A model generated the notes under the pieces. That model was given only the letters and a program-made list of their open reading frames with translations. It was not told the origin of the DNA and searched no databases. Of a stretch of 64,000 nucleotides of DNA, positions 47,366 to 55,593 are shown in pieces. Numbering within the stretch: position 1 is the first letter of the stretch; each line of letters opens with the position of its first letter. Source of the DNA: Pararobbsia alpina (GTDB lineage: Bacteria; Pseudomonadota; Gammaproteobacteria; Burkholderiales; Burkholderiaceae); NCBI RefSeq assembly GCF_902859895.1, contig NZ_CADIKM010000002.1, forward strand, positions 1 to 64,000. Reading direction: 5' to 3'. A program made the translations under genes and the position numbers.

Positions 47366-49299
47366 ATCACGAACTCCAGCGTTGCGGCGGAGCCGAGCTC
47401 GCTAGCCGCCTTGCCTCGGGCGAATTCGATCAAGGCCTGCTGCACATTGTCGACAAGCCCCTCCCAATCACCAAGCGCGGGCTGCCGGAACAGGCGTGCG
47501 CTCGGATACCACGGCGAGTCGGTACGATCGTGGAACCAGCGCCATTCCGCGGCCCACGGCAGCATCAGCCATATGGGCTTGCCGAGCGCACCGGCGATGT
47601 GGGCCACCGACGTGTCGACCGACACCACAACGTCGAGTATTTCGATCAAGGCAGCGGTATCCGCAAAGTCCGTCAGATGATTGCCAGCGTTGAAAACATG
47701 CGGCACGGACGTCAGCGACAACTGGTCGAAGGGCGACAGACCCGGCTGGATGACACACCAGTCGACCGAAGCGTCGCCAAGGAGCGGTGCAAGGTGGGCG
47801 ATCGGCATCGAACGATTGTGATCGTTCACATGGGCGGCATTGCCGGACCAGGCAATGCCGATGCGCAGCTTGCCATTGGCCGGCAACGCACTGCGCCACT
47901 TTTCACGGTAGCTCTGAGGAACCGACAAGTATTTCCGCGCGCTCGGAATCGTCTCCACACGCGTTCCGAAAATCAGAGGCAGGCTCATCAACGGTACGTG
48001 GAAATCGCAATGCGGAAGTTCGCCGAGGTGGCTTGCCAGTGTGAGATTGCCCGCGGGTGCCCACGCTGCCACGCTGGGTGCAAGCAATGGCTGCACCGCG
48101 GCCTGCACGGCGAACACGACCCTCCCGTTGACCGATCGGGCGAGCATAGGCATATATCGCGAGAACTGCACCGTATCGCCATGCCCTTGCTCCGCTGTCA
48201 CCAGCAGCGTCGCTCCGTTGAGATCTTCACCGTTCCAGCGCTTTGCACCCGCATACTTTTCCGGGGCGATGATCGGATGCCTGGCGACGCTGAAGCGCGT
48301 CTCATAGCCGCGCCAGCCTTCGGCATAGTTGCCGAGCCGCAAACGGCAGGTCGCCGCGGTGAGACGTGAATCCAGCGGAGAATCGGCCTCCAGTTCGTGC
48401 ACACGATCGAACATGACGATGGCATCCGCGTCGGCCTTCAGCGCGGCCATCACGTGCCCAAGGTTATTGAAGGCCGCCGTGCCCCTCGGGTTCACGCCCA
48501 GGGCCGCCTGCAGAAAACTGAGCGCCTCCTCATTGCGCCCCATTCTCCAGAGGGTCGCGCCCATGCCGACCAGCGCATCGTAGTCGCCGGGCTTCGACTC
48601 GAGCGCACGCGCAAGTACGCTGACCGCCTCGGCGTTGCGCCCCAGTTTGAATAACGCGTTGCCCTTCTGAGACAGGCAGAAGGCGTCGGATGGAGTAAGC
48701 GCCAGCGCCAGTTCGTAGGCTGCGACGGATTCTTCATAGCGTTCCGCAAAATACAGCGCGGTCGCATATTTGATCTGTGTGACCGGGTCGTTGTGCTTGA
48801 TCCGAAGCGCTCGGACGAAGAAACGCAATGCGTCGGCATGGCGGTCCAGCCGGGCCAACATATCGCCCACGCAGACCTGCAGGACGAATGAGTCAGGGTG
48901 TGCATCGGCGGCGTGACTCAGGCGCTCGAGTGCATCACCGCCGCGACCGAGTCCATCGAACACACGATGCAGTCCGACCCAGGCCCGCTCACACGCAACG
49001 TCGACGGCAAGCGCTTCTTCGTAGCAGGCGATGGCTTCTTCCGAGCGTTTGAGTGCGAAGAACATTTCAGCCAGTTGCAGACGGGCATCCGCGTCGGTCG
49101 GACGAATCTCCAGCGCACGGCGCAGCAGCTTTTCCGCATCGGCGAAGCGCCCCTGGTGTAAACGAACCACTCCGAGATCGCGCATCGCCTGCCAGTGGCC
49201 AGGTGCCTTTTTGAGGATCGCACTGAAACCACGGTCAGCTGCATTCAGCTGCTTTTTTTCAAGGGCGGCACGCGCCAGTTCGTACGGATTCATCGTCAT
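47362..49299 (-). CDS. TPR-glycosyltransferase (GT9-like) fusion, paralog
   Basis: 645 residues, the same layout as the downstream gene: TPR units from ELARAALEKKQLNAADRGFS through FALKRSEEAIACYEEALA and others, then a GT9-like domain with LLVTAEQGHGDTVQFSRYM, GIAWSGNAAHVNDHNRSM and LIEILDVVVSVDTSVAHIAG. The two genes overlap by GTGA, so they are translated together, and they are related by duplication. The start ATG 49299 is 86 nt from the sigma-28-like promoter. The pair probably glycosylates flagellin at more than one site or with two sugars (inference). Confidence 0.8.
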   Translation of the reverse strand: MTMNPYELARAALEKKQLNAADRGFSAILKKAPGHWQAMRDLGVVRLHQGRFADAEKLLRRALEIRPTDADARLQLAEMFFALKRSEEAIACYEEALAVDVACERAWVGLHRVFDGLGRGGDALERLSHAADAHPDSFVLQVCVGDMLARLDRHADALRFFVRALRIKHNDPVTQIKYATALYFAERYEESVAAYELALALTPSDAFCLSQKGNALFKLGRNAEAVSVLARALESKPGDYDALVGMGATLWRMGRNEEALSFLQAALGVNPRGTAAFNNLGHVMAALKADADAIVMFDRVHELEADSPLDSRLTAATCRLRLGNYAEGWRGYETRFSVARHPIIAPEKYAGAKRWNGEDLNGATLLVTAEQGHGDTVQFSRYMPMLARSVNGRVVFAVQAAVQPLLAPSVAAWAPAGNLTLASHLGELPHCDFHVPLMSLPLIFGTRVETIPSARKYLSVPQSYREKWRSALPANGKLRIGIAWSGNAAHVNDHNRSMPIAHLAPLLGDASVDWCVIQPGLSPFDQLSLTSVPHVFNAGNHLTDFADTAALIEILDVVVSVDTSVAHIAGALGKPIWLMLPWAAEWRWFHDRTDSPWYPSARLFRQPALGDWEGLVDNVQQALIEFARGKAASELGSAATLEFVM

Positions 49300-49384
49300 T
49301 CACCTATATTGACGGCTGGAATGGCAACAGCGGCAACCTCAGCTGCACATCTCCCTGCGCGCCGGCACCATTGTCCTGCCATGC

Positions 49385-49411
49385 TTAACGGCCGAATCCA
49401 TGCGAAGTTTA
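49385..49411 (-). promoter_or_regulatory. Sigma-28 (FliA)-like promoter of the TPR-GT operon
   Basis: On the minus strand TAAACTTC, 11 nt, then GCCGTTAA: seven of eight bases of the -10 consensus GCCGATAA and the same 11-nt spacer as the fliC promoter. The transcript would start about 80 nt before the ATG at 49299. The rest of the 450-nt divergent space to fpr shows no gene. Confidence 0.7.
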
Positions 49412-49749
49412 GGTCTGAGAGGGGGTGTTTAGGTTGAGCCTCAGGAGAATCGCACCTCGCCTGCACCTGCTTTTCCAGGGTTCCGCGGCAGCGATCCGAA
49501 TACCTGCGCTCGCACATCGGCAACCCTTACCGCGCTTTCCTCATGAGCCGTGGGCCGTGCGTCTGTCGGACCCGAACATGCAATGCCCCTGTCCGGCAGA
49601 GGCCGCAAACAGCAACGATTCGCAACTCCGGTAGAATGCAGGGCTGCCCTTGCTCGAAACGACCCATACGTAATACGAGCACGTGCGCCGAAATACGATA
49701 CGGTCGTCCCGCACCGTCCGGCGCCCGATTGACTGACTGAGCCGAAGAT

Positions 49750-50520
49750 ATGAGCAACCTCAACGAACAAACCGTTCTCAGCGTGCATCACTGGACCGAC
49801 ACGCTGTTCAGCTTTACCTGCACGCGTGACGCGTCGTTCCGTTTCGAAAACGGCCAGTTTACGATGGTCGGCCTTCAAGTCGACGGCAAGCCGCTGTTGC
49901 GCGCCTACAGCCTGGCGAGCGCCAACTACGAAGAGAACCTCGAATTTCTGTCGATCAAGGTGCCCGACGGCCCCCTGACCTCGCGGCTCCAGCATCTGAA
50001 AGAAGGCGACAAGGTCTTTATCGGCAAGAAGCCCGTCGGCACGCTGGTCGTCGACAACCTGCTGCCGGGCAAGAACCTGTGGCTACTCTCGACCGGTACG
50101 GGACTCGCGCCGTTCATGAGCATCATCAAGGATCCGGACGTCTACGATCGCTACGAACGCGTGATCCTGACGCACACCTGCCGCTTCGTCGACGAGCTGG
50201 CCTACAAGGAGTTCATCACTGAGCACCTGCCGGCGCACGAACATCTCGGCGACCTGATCCGCGAGAAGCTCGTCTACTACCCGACCGTCACGCGCGAGAA
50301 CTTCCAGACGCGCGGCCGCATCACCGACCTGATCCAGACCGGCAAGGTGTTCGAGGATCTGGGCCTGAGCTCGTTTTCGCTCGAGAACGACCGCATGATG
50401 CTGTGCGGCAGCCCCCACATGCTCAAGGACACGCGCGAACTGCTGACGTCGCTCGGTTTTGCCGAAGGCAGCAATTCGGAGCCGGGTCACTACGTGGTCG
50501 AGAAGGCATTCGTCGGCTGA
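49750..50520 (+). CDS. fpr: Ferredoxin/flavodoxin-NADP+ reductase
   Basis: 256 residues. FAD-binding RAYSLASANYEENLEF, NADP-binding STGTGLAPFMSIIKD with a following VILTHTCRFVDELAY, LCGSPHMLKDTRELL, and the C-terminal VEKAFVG typical of bacterial Fpr subclass I. It moves electrons between NADPH and ferredoxin/flavodoxin and helps in oxidative-stress defence. The gene stands alone with its own terminator. It is divergent from the TPR-GT pair and has no direct link to flagella. Confidence 0.93.
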   Translation: MSNLNEQTVLSVHHWTDTLFSFTCTRDASFRFENGQFTMVGLQVDGKPLLRAYSLASANYEENLEFLSIKVPDGPLTSRLQHLKEGDKVFIGKKPVGTLVVDNLLPGKNLWLLSTGTGLAPFMSIIKDPDVYDRYERVILTHTCRFVDELAYKEFITEHLPAHEHLGDLIREKLVYYPTVTRENFQTRGRITDLIQTGKVFEDLGLSSFSLENDRMMLCGSPHMLKDTRELLTSLGFAEGSNSEPGHYVVEKAFVG

Positions 50521-50599
50521 ACGTTTGCGGGGCGCGGTGGTGGCGGATCCGTCGCCCCCGTGGTCTCCGCGCTTGGCCCTGACTGACAAAGTCTCGTCG

Positions 50600-50634
50600 A
50601 TCCCCTGTCGCCGTATGGGCGCAGGGGATTTTTT
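50600..50634 (+). terminator. Rho-independent terminator of fpr
   Basis: ATCCCCTG-T-CGCC stem with a GTAT loop pairing to GGCG-CAGGGGAT, followed by six T's; 80 nt after the stop. Confidence 0.9.
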
Positions 50635-50707
50635 CTGGGCGACGAATCCAGCTCTTTGGGATACCGCACGGCACAGATGACACCCATGTGAATAGCCGTC
50701 CGGCGAA

Positions 50708-50743
50708 TTTAGTGGGGTTTACCTAAATCCCCATTTAGCGGGG
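50708..50743. promoter_or_regulatory. Candidate operator with repeated TTTAG(T/C)GGGG
   Basis: TTTAGTGGGG (50708-50717) and TTTAGCGGGG (50734-50743) are direct repeats; between them CCTAAATCCCC is an inverted copy. The 590-nt space 50521-51110 holds no gene and lies upstream of the histidine kinase. Such iterated sites suggest a transcription-factor operator; which protein binds is unknown. Confidence 0.35.
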
Positions 50744-51026
50744 TCGCGCTTAAATTTTGAGCACGAACACACCAGAATCTCGATGTTGCCGACCGCGAAA
50801 TAAGTTCCCTCCCCTCCAACAAGTTGTTACAGCATTTGTCAGATTTTTTTACCCACATGTAGGTGTTTTCGCTACTTAAGACCGAGTTTTGCTCCCCGTC
50901 AGACCTTCACCCCAGAATAGTCCGACACGCCCAGGCCCTTTCCCAACATGCGTTTTGGCCTATTATGCGAACGCGTTCCAAAGTCTCGTCACTTCCCCGC
51001 GACGACCATTTGTCAAGTTGTTACCG

Positions 51027-51046
51027 AATGTAAATTAAGTTACATT
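51027..51046. promoter_or_regulatory. Palindromic site upstream of the histidine-kinase gene
   Basis: Perfect 7-bp arms AATGTAA / TTACATT with a 6-nt spacer, 65 nt before the ATG at 51111. An 11-bp direct repeat CAAGTTGTTAC also occurs at 50820-50830 and 51014-51024. Likely operator, possibly for the neighbouring response regulator. Confidence 0.45.
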
Positions 51047-51110
51047 GGGGGTCACCGATCTGCGCAAGGCTTCGTTCTTGAAACCTTTCATTCCTACTGG
51101 TAAACCGAAC

Positions 51111-51995
51111 ATGCAGTTTCCTGCAGACACCTTGTCAATGCTGGCTTCGCGGCCCACCGGACATGTTTACATGCCCGAACGCGAGGCTCAGCTCGACACG
51201 ACGACTTCGGTTCCGGCGCTCGACGCACGGGCTGACGCCGGCTGGAACAGTGGTGCGACGGCCGCCCAGGAACTTGCGCAGGCGCGCATCGAAATCGAGC
51301 GCCTCAACGCACGGGTGCGTGAACTCGCGATGGAACTGGTCGCCACGCGGGAAGCCGAACGAGCCCGGCTCGCGCGCGAACTGCATGACGGCCTCGGCGC
51401 CCAGCTCACGGCGTCGCGCTATGCGCTCGCGCGCATCGAGACATGGCTACCGATGAACGCCGCCGAAGCGTGCCATGAAGCGCTCGCCACCGCGAACACC
51501 GCACTCGACAATCTCTGCGAAACCAGCCACCGCCTGGTTGAAGAAGGCCATGCACCGGCGCTCGAGGGTGGGCTCGTGAACGCATTGACGCGCTGGATCG
51601 ACGATTTCAGCGCCGCCACGCGGCTGCAGACTTCATTCGAAACGATCGCCGACGCCCCCTCGATGCGTGCGCGAATCGCACAAATACAAAACGACGGGGC
51701 CAATACCGTCTTCCGGATCGTTCAGGAATCGCTGAACAACACCGCCAAGCACGCGGCTGCGCAAAGCGTGGAAGTCACGATCGCCGCCGAGCGGCGCTTT
51801 CTGACGCTCACGATCAAGGACGACGGCCGCGGACTCGCCCGCGGCGCACGCGCCAAGGCAAACCGTTTCGGCTTGTCCGGAATGCGCGCGCGCTGCGAGG
51901 CGCTCGGCGGTTCATTGAAAATCAGTTCGCAGGCCGGCCAGGGCATGCAGGTCCGTGCCCGGCTCCCGTGGGACGTGTTGTGCACATCGCGTTGA
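51111..51995 (+). CDS. Soluble NarX/UhpB-type sensor histidine kinase
   Basis: 294 residues from ATG 51111; a TTG at 51045 is the longer choice. Coiled coil (QARIEIERLNARVRELAMEL), then HisKA_3 with the phospho-His in LARELHDGLGAQLTASRYA, and HATPase_c with FRIVQESLNNTAKHAAAQS, IKDDGRGLARGARAK and FGLSGMRARCEALGG. No membrane segment or sensor domain is visible, so it acts in the cytosol and the signal is unknown. It precedes its likely partner response regulator (52053) by 57 nt. Next to fliC it may tune flagellar genes; inference only. Confidence 0.88.
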   Translation: MQFPADTLSMLASRPTGHVYMPEREAQLDTTTSVPALDARADAGWNSGATAAQELAQARIEIERLNARVRELAMELVATREAERARLARELHDGLGAQLTASRYALARIETWLPMNAAEACHEALATANTALDNLCETSHRLVEEGHAPALEGGLVNALTRWIDDFSAATRLQTSFETIADAPSMRARIAQIQNDGANTVFRIVQESLNNTAKHAAAQSVEVTIAAERRFLTLTIKDDGRGLARGARAKANRFGLSGMRARCEALGGSLKISSQAGQGMQVRARLPWDVLCTSR

Positions 51996-52052
51996 TACGC
52001 GGCGTCCGACCCGACTACCCAACCCGTTACCGACTGCGATCACCGACCTAAC

Positions 52053-52706
52053 ATGACGCTACGAATCTTGCTCGCCGACGATCACGCGATCGTGCGCCAA
52101 GGTGTCAGGCAACTGCTACTCGACAAGGGTGTCGCAACCGAAGTGTCGGAAGCCGAGACCGGCGCGGATGCCCTCGCGCAGATCGACCGGTCTTTCTGGG
52201 ATATCGTGCTGCTCGATATCTCGCTGCCCGACATGAACGGCATCGAAGTGCTCAAGCGCCTGCGACGCAAGGCGCCGCGCGTGCCGGTGCTGATGTTCAG
52301 CATGTACCGCGAAGACCAGTATGCCGTGCGTGCGCTCAAGGCCGGCGCCGCGGGTTATCTGAGCAAGACGTCGAACGCGGCGGAAATGATGAACGCGGTA
52401 CGCCAGGTCGCCGCGGGCCGCAAATATGTATCGGCTCAAATGGCCGAGGCGCTGGCCGACTATGTTTCGCTTGACGGCGACCAATTGCCGCACGAACGCC
52501 TGTCGGACCGCGAGTATCAGACTTTATGCATGCTGGGATCGGGTAAGCGCCTCACCGATATTGCCCATGCGCTCTCCTTGTCGGTCAAGACGGTCAGCGT
52601 CTACCGCTCGCGCCTGCTCGAAAAGATGGGCCTGTCGAACAACGCCGAACTCACGTACTACGTGATGAGTAACAATCTGATCGACGTCGGCGGTGCCGCG
52701 GCCTAA
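52053..52706 (+). CDS. NarL/FixJ-type response regulator
   Basis: 217 residues. Receiver domain RILLADDHAIVRQGVRQLLL, phospho-Asp in DIVLLDISLPDMNGIEVL, and the conserved Lys in GYLSKTS. A LuxR-type HTH at the C-terminus: LSDREYQTLCMLGSGKRLTD, IAHALSLSVKTVSVYRSRLL. It is the partner of the kinase upstream. It lies directly before fliC, whose sigma-28 promoter follows after 246 nt, so a link to motility is possible but unproven. Confidence 0.92.
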   Translation: MTLRILLADDHAIVRQGVRQLLLDKGVATEVSEAETGADALAQIDRSFWDIVLLDISLPDMNGIEVLKRLRRKAPRVPVLMFSMYREDQYAVRALKAGAAGYLSKTSNAAEMMNAVRQVAAGRKYVSAQMAEALADYVSLDGDQLPHERLSDREYQTLCMLGSGKRLTDIAHALSLSVKTVSVYRSRLLEKMGLSNNAELTYYVMSNNLIDVGGAAA

Positions 52707-52951
52707 CCGTTTGCGACGGACCGCACCCCGCCTGACAGCGGTCCTGTTACACGTTGAAACTATTTTTTTCATCTCCCGGCCGTGTTTCCTGAGCGGCCGC
52801 AACGCTGCGCCTCCCATCCGCTGAAATACCCCGGAAAGCCCCGTCTCATCGCGGCATAGACGCCTCACGCGGCGGGCTATCCTGTTTTCCGGTCGTCCTG
52901 GATGCGGCGCGCCACCCGGCCCTCGCCGGTTCACCTGCGCAGTCGCACCCT

Positions 52952-52978
52952 AAAGCTTTGCGGCAACGCTCCGATAAC
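52952..52978 (+). promoter_or_regulatory. Sigma-28 (FliA) promoter of fliC
   Basis: TAAAGCTT, 11-nt spacer, TCCGATAA, very near the consensus TAAAGTTT-N11-GCCGATAA. It lies 96 nt before the fliC start. Confidence 0.85.
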
Positions 52979-53073
52979 CCAAACAACGGTGGCTATTTCG
53001 GTTCGTCTGCAAGACAGCCTCGTTACGGTAGGTGTGCCGAAATGCACCGACTCTTGGAAAATGGAGCAGCTTC

Positions 53074-54786
53074 ATGTCATCAGTCATCAACACGAATATT
53101 CTGTCGCAGATCGCTCAGAATAACCTCTCGAACTCGCAGGCAAGCCTGACCTCGGCTGTTACGCGTCTGTCCTCTGGCCTGCAGATCAACAGCGCCGCTG
53201 ACAATGCAGCGGGCTTGGCGATTTCGGACCGTATGACGGCGCAGATCAACGGCCTCACGGCTGCCCAGCAAAATGCGACGAACGGCATCTCGCTCGCGCA
53301 AACGGCGGGTTCGGCCCTGTCGCAGATCACCTCGAACCTCCAGCGTATCCGCGAACTGGCCGTGCAGGCGTCGAACTCGACGTACTCCGCCACCGACCGC
53401 CAGTCGATGGACCAAGAAGTTCAGCAACGCCTGTCGGAAATCAACCGTATCGCATCGCAAACGCAGTACAATGGCCTGAACCTTCTTGACGGCTCGTTCG
53501 GTGTCGCGAACTTCCAGGTCGGTGCAAACGCCGGCCAGACCATCAGCGTCGACTTGTCGAGCAGCGTCAAGACCTCGCAAATCGGCCAAACGTCGTCGAC
53601 CACCCTGCAAATGGGTGCGGCTAGCGGCAACAACCTGTCGGCGGGCTCGCTGGCCATCCAGCTGGGGAACGGCCAGACCTACGCAATCGGTTCGGCCCAG
53701 GCCGGCACTGCAGCAGGTCAATCGGCAGACAGTGCCTACGCCGCTGCCGCCGCTATCACCGCTGGTAACATCACCGGCCTGAGCGCAACCGCAACGAACA
53801 CGCAGAACGTCTCGGTGGCCACCTCGGTTGCCACGGCAACGACGCTGAACATCAACGGCACGGACGTGTACACCGCCGGCGCCGGCGCCCAGTTGTCGAT
53901 GGGTGACGTGATCAGCGGCATCAACGCTCATTCGTCGAACACCGGTGTGACGGCATCGCAAAACGCCGACGGCTCGCTCCAGCTGACCGCAGCTGACGGC
54001 CGCAACATTGTCCTCTCGGACTCGTCGGGTTCGGGCAGCGTCCTAACCAACACCAAGTCGGGTGCGGGCCTCCAGGGTTCGACGCTGTACGGTACGGTCT
54101 CCCTGTCGTCGAGCAGCACGATCGGTCTCTCGGGTTCGGACGCAACGTCGCTCTCCACCAGCGCGACGAACCTTGCCGCCACCGGCAAGGCAGTCGACTC
54201 GTCGGCATCGCTCGGCGGCACGAGCGCGGCAAGCGTCACGATCAACGGCACGGTCGTCACGACTGGCTCGAGCTGGAACGCATCGGATCTGGCCGCAGCG
54301 ATCAATGCCGCCCATATCACCAACGTCGTCGCCTCGGCGGATTCGAGCGGTCACCTCCAGCTCGAATCGTATTCGAACGCTGGCATTTCCGTCTCGGGTA
54401 CCGGTTCGATCGGCACCGACTCCGGCCTGACGGGTGCAGGCCAGACGATCTACACGGCAGGGACGTCCAGCACCAGCCTCGCCACCGCTGACGTGCTGAC
54501 GGTGGCAGACGCGCAAAAAACGCTGCAAGCAGTCGACTCGGCCCTCAATGAAGTCGACAGCCTGCAAGGCGAGCTGGGCGCCGTGCAGAACCGCTTCACC
54601 TCGACGATCACAAACTTGCAATCGGCAACGCAGAACGCACAAAGCGCGCAATCGTCAATCCAGGATACGAACTACGCGGCCGAAGCATCGAACCTGTCGC
54701 GCGCGCAAGTGCTCCAGAGCGCCGGTACGGCCATGGTCGCGCAAGCGAACCAGATGCCGCAAACAGTCCTGAAGCTTCTGCAGTAA
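53074..54786 (+). CDS. fliC: Flagellin FliC
   Basis: 570 residues from ATG 53074 with GGAG upstream; longer than the usual Burkholderia flagellin of about 380-400. N-terminal D0/D1 ([20 protein letters not shown] and [19 protein letters not shown]) and C-terminal D0/D1 ([20 protein letters not shown] and [20 protein letters not shown]). The middle has several flagellin-IN/hypervariable Ser/Thr-rich units. These exposed Ser/Thr residues are likely glycosylation targets for the TPR-GT pair. It is transcribed alone from a sigma-28 promoter and followed by a strong terminator. Confidence 0.96.
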   Translation: MSSVINTNILSQIAQNNLSNSQASLTSAVTRLSSGLQINSAADNAAGLAISDRMTAQINGLTAAQQNATNGISLAQTAGSALSQITSNLQRIRELAVQASNSTYSATDRQSMDQEVQQRLSEINRIASQTQYNGLNLLDGSFGVANFQVGANAGQTISVDLSSSVKTSQIGQTSSTTLQMGAASGNNLSAGSLAIQLGNGQTYAIGSAQAGTAAGQSADSAYAAAAAITAGNITGLSATATNTQNVSVATSVATATTLNINGTDVYTAGAGAQLSMGDVISGINAHSSNTGVTASQNADGSLQLTAADGRNIVLSDSSGSGSVLTNTKSGAGLQGSTLYGTVSLSSSSTIGLSGSDATSLSTSATNLAATGKAVDSSASLGGTSAASVTINGTVVTTGSSWNASDLAAAINAAHITNVVASADSSGHLQLESYSNAGISVSGTGSIGTDSGLTGAGQTIYTAGTSSTSLATADVLTVADAQKTLQAVDSALNEVDSLQGELGAVQNRFTSTITNLQSATQNAQSAQSSIQDTNYAAEASNLSRAQVLQSAGTAMVAQANQMPQTVLKLLQ

Positions 54787-54970
54787 GACGTACGGTTTCT
54801 GGCGGCGGCAAGCAGCAGCGCCACCGCCAGAAACGTTGGAAAACTCGCCCGGTCGGATCCCGCCCAAAGCGGACGGCCAGCCGGGCGCGGGTGCGAAGGC
54901 CGCCAGGATCGGGGCGTCGCCATACGCTGGAACAAAAGCAGAAAACAAGAAGCAAGCTGTGTTTGGAACT

Positions 54971-55011
54971 GTCGGCTTCGCGCTCAGCGCGCGAACGCCG
55001 ACCGTTTTTTT
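54971..55011 (+). terminator. Terminator after fliC
   Basis: GTCGGC-TTCGCGC stem pairing with GCGCGAA-C-GCCGAC, then seven T's. A second perfect 11-bp stem (GTTTCTGGCGG) at 54795-54844 lies just after the stop but lacks a T run, and may protect the mRNA 3' end. Confidence 0.85.
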
Positions 55012-55029
55012 CAGACAGAGTGAGTCCGC

Positions 55030-55066
55030 ATCGAAATGATTGAATCCATCCAGACGTCATTTCGAT
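55030..55066. repeat. Inverted repeat in the flaG leader
   Basis: ATCGAAATGA (55030-55039) and TCATTTCGAT (55057-55066), perfect 10-bp arms with a 17-nt loop, just before the ribosome-binding site of flaG. Operator or mRNA hairpin. Confidence 0.55.
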
Positions 55067-55088
55067 TCGATCTCTGAGGAGAAGGGAT

Positions 55089-55499
55089 ATGGACGTATCG
55101 GCATCCAACACGAACGCCAGCGGTCTCGTCGCGGCCACGCTCTACGGAAGCGGTACCGGTTCGCTGCAGGCGTATCAAAATCAGGAAAAGAAGTCGCAGG
55201 ACGATGCGGTCAACCTGTCGGGCGCGGCCGCCGCATTGAATGCGCAGGGCCTGTATCAAGCGCCGCCGGTCAGTGAGGGCAACGCCGCGCAGCAGGCGGT
55301 CAGCTCGATCAACTCGGCACTCAAGCGTTTTTCGACCACGCTCGAGTTCACATTCGACCCCGAAACGCTTACGCGCGTCGTCAAGGTGGTGGATTCCGAA
55401 ACGGGCAAGACGGTCCGGCAGATGCCGTCCGAAGATGCGATCAAGGCGGCCCACGCGCTCGAACAGAGCAAAGGCCTGCTGATCGGCCAGAAAGCCTGA
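55089..55499 (+). CDS. flaG: FlaG family flagellar protein
   Basis: 136 residues. The FlaG domain is at the C-terminus: SSINSALKRFSTTLEFTFDP, RVVKVVDSETGKTVRQMPSE. FlaG influences filament length. A strong SD (GAGGAGAAGGG) precedes the start. Sits between fliC and fliD, the usual place; 95 nt before fliD. Confidence 0.92.
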   Translation: MDVSASNTNASGLVAATLYGSGTGSLQAYQNQEKKSQDDAVNLSGAAAALNAQGLYQAPPVSEGNAAQQAVSSINSALKRFSTTLEFTFDPETLTRVVKVVDSETGKTVRQMPSEDAIKAAHALEQSKGLLIGQKA

Positions 55500-55593
55500 G
55501 CAGCCCGCGCTGGAATAGCGGTGAACACGACGGTAGGCGATGAAGTCCGGGGCCAGCCGAAGGACTGAACGAACATCAGAAGAGGTAGATTCA

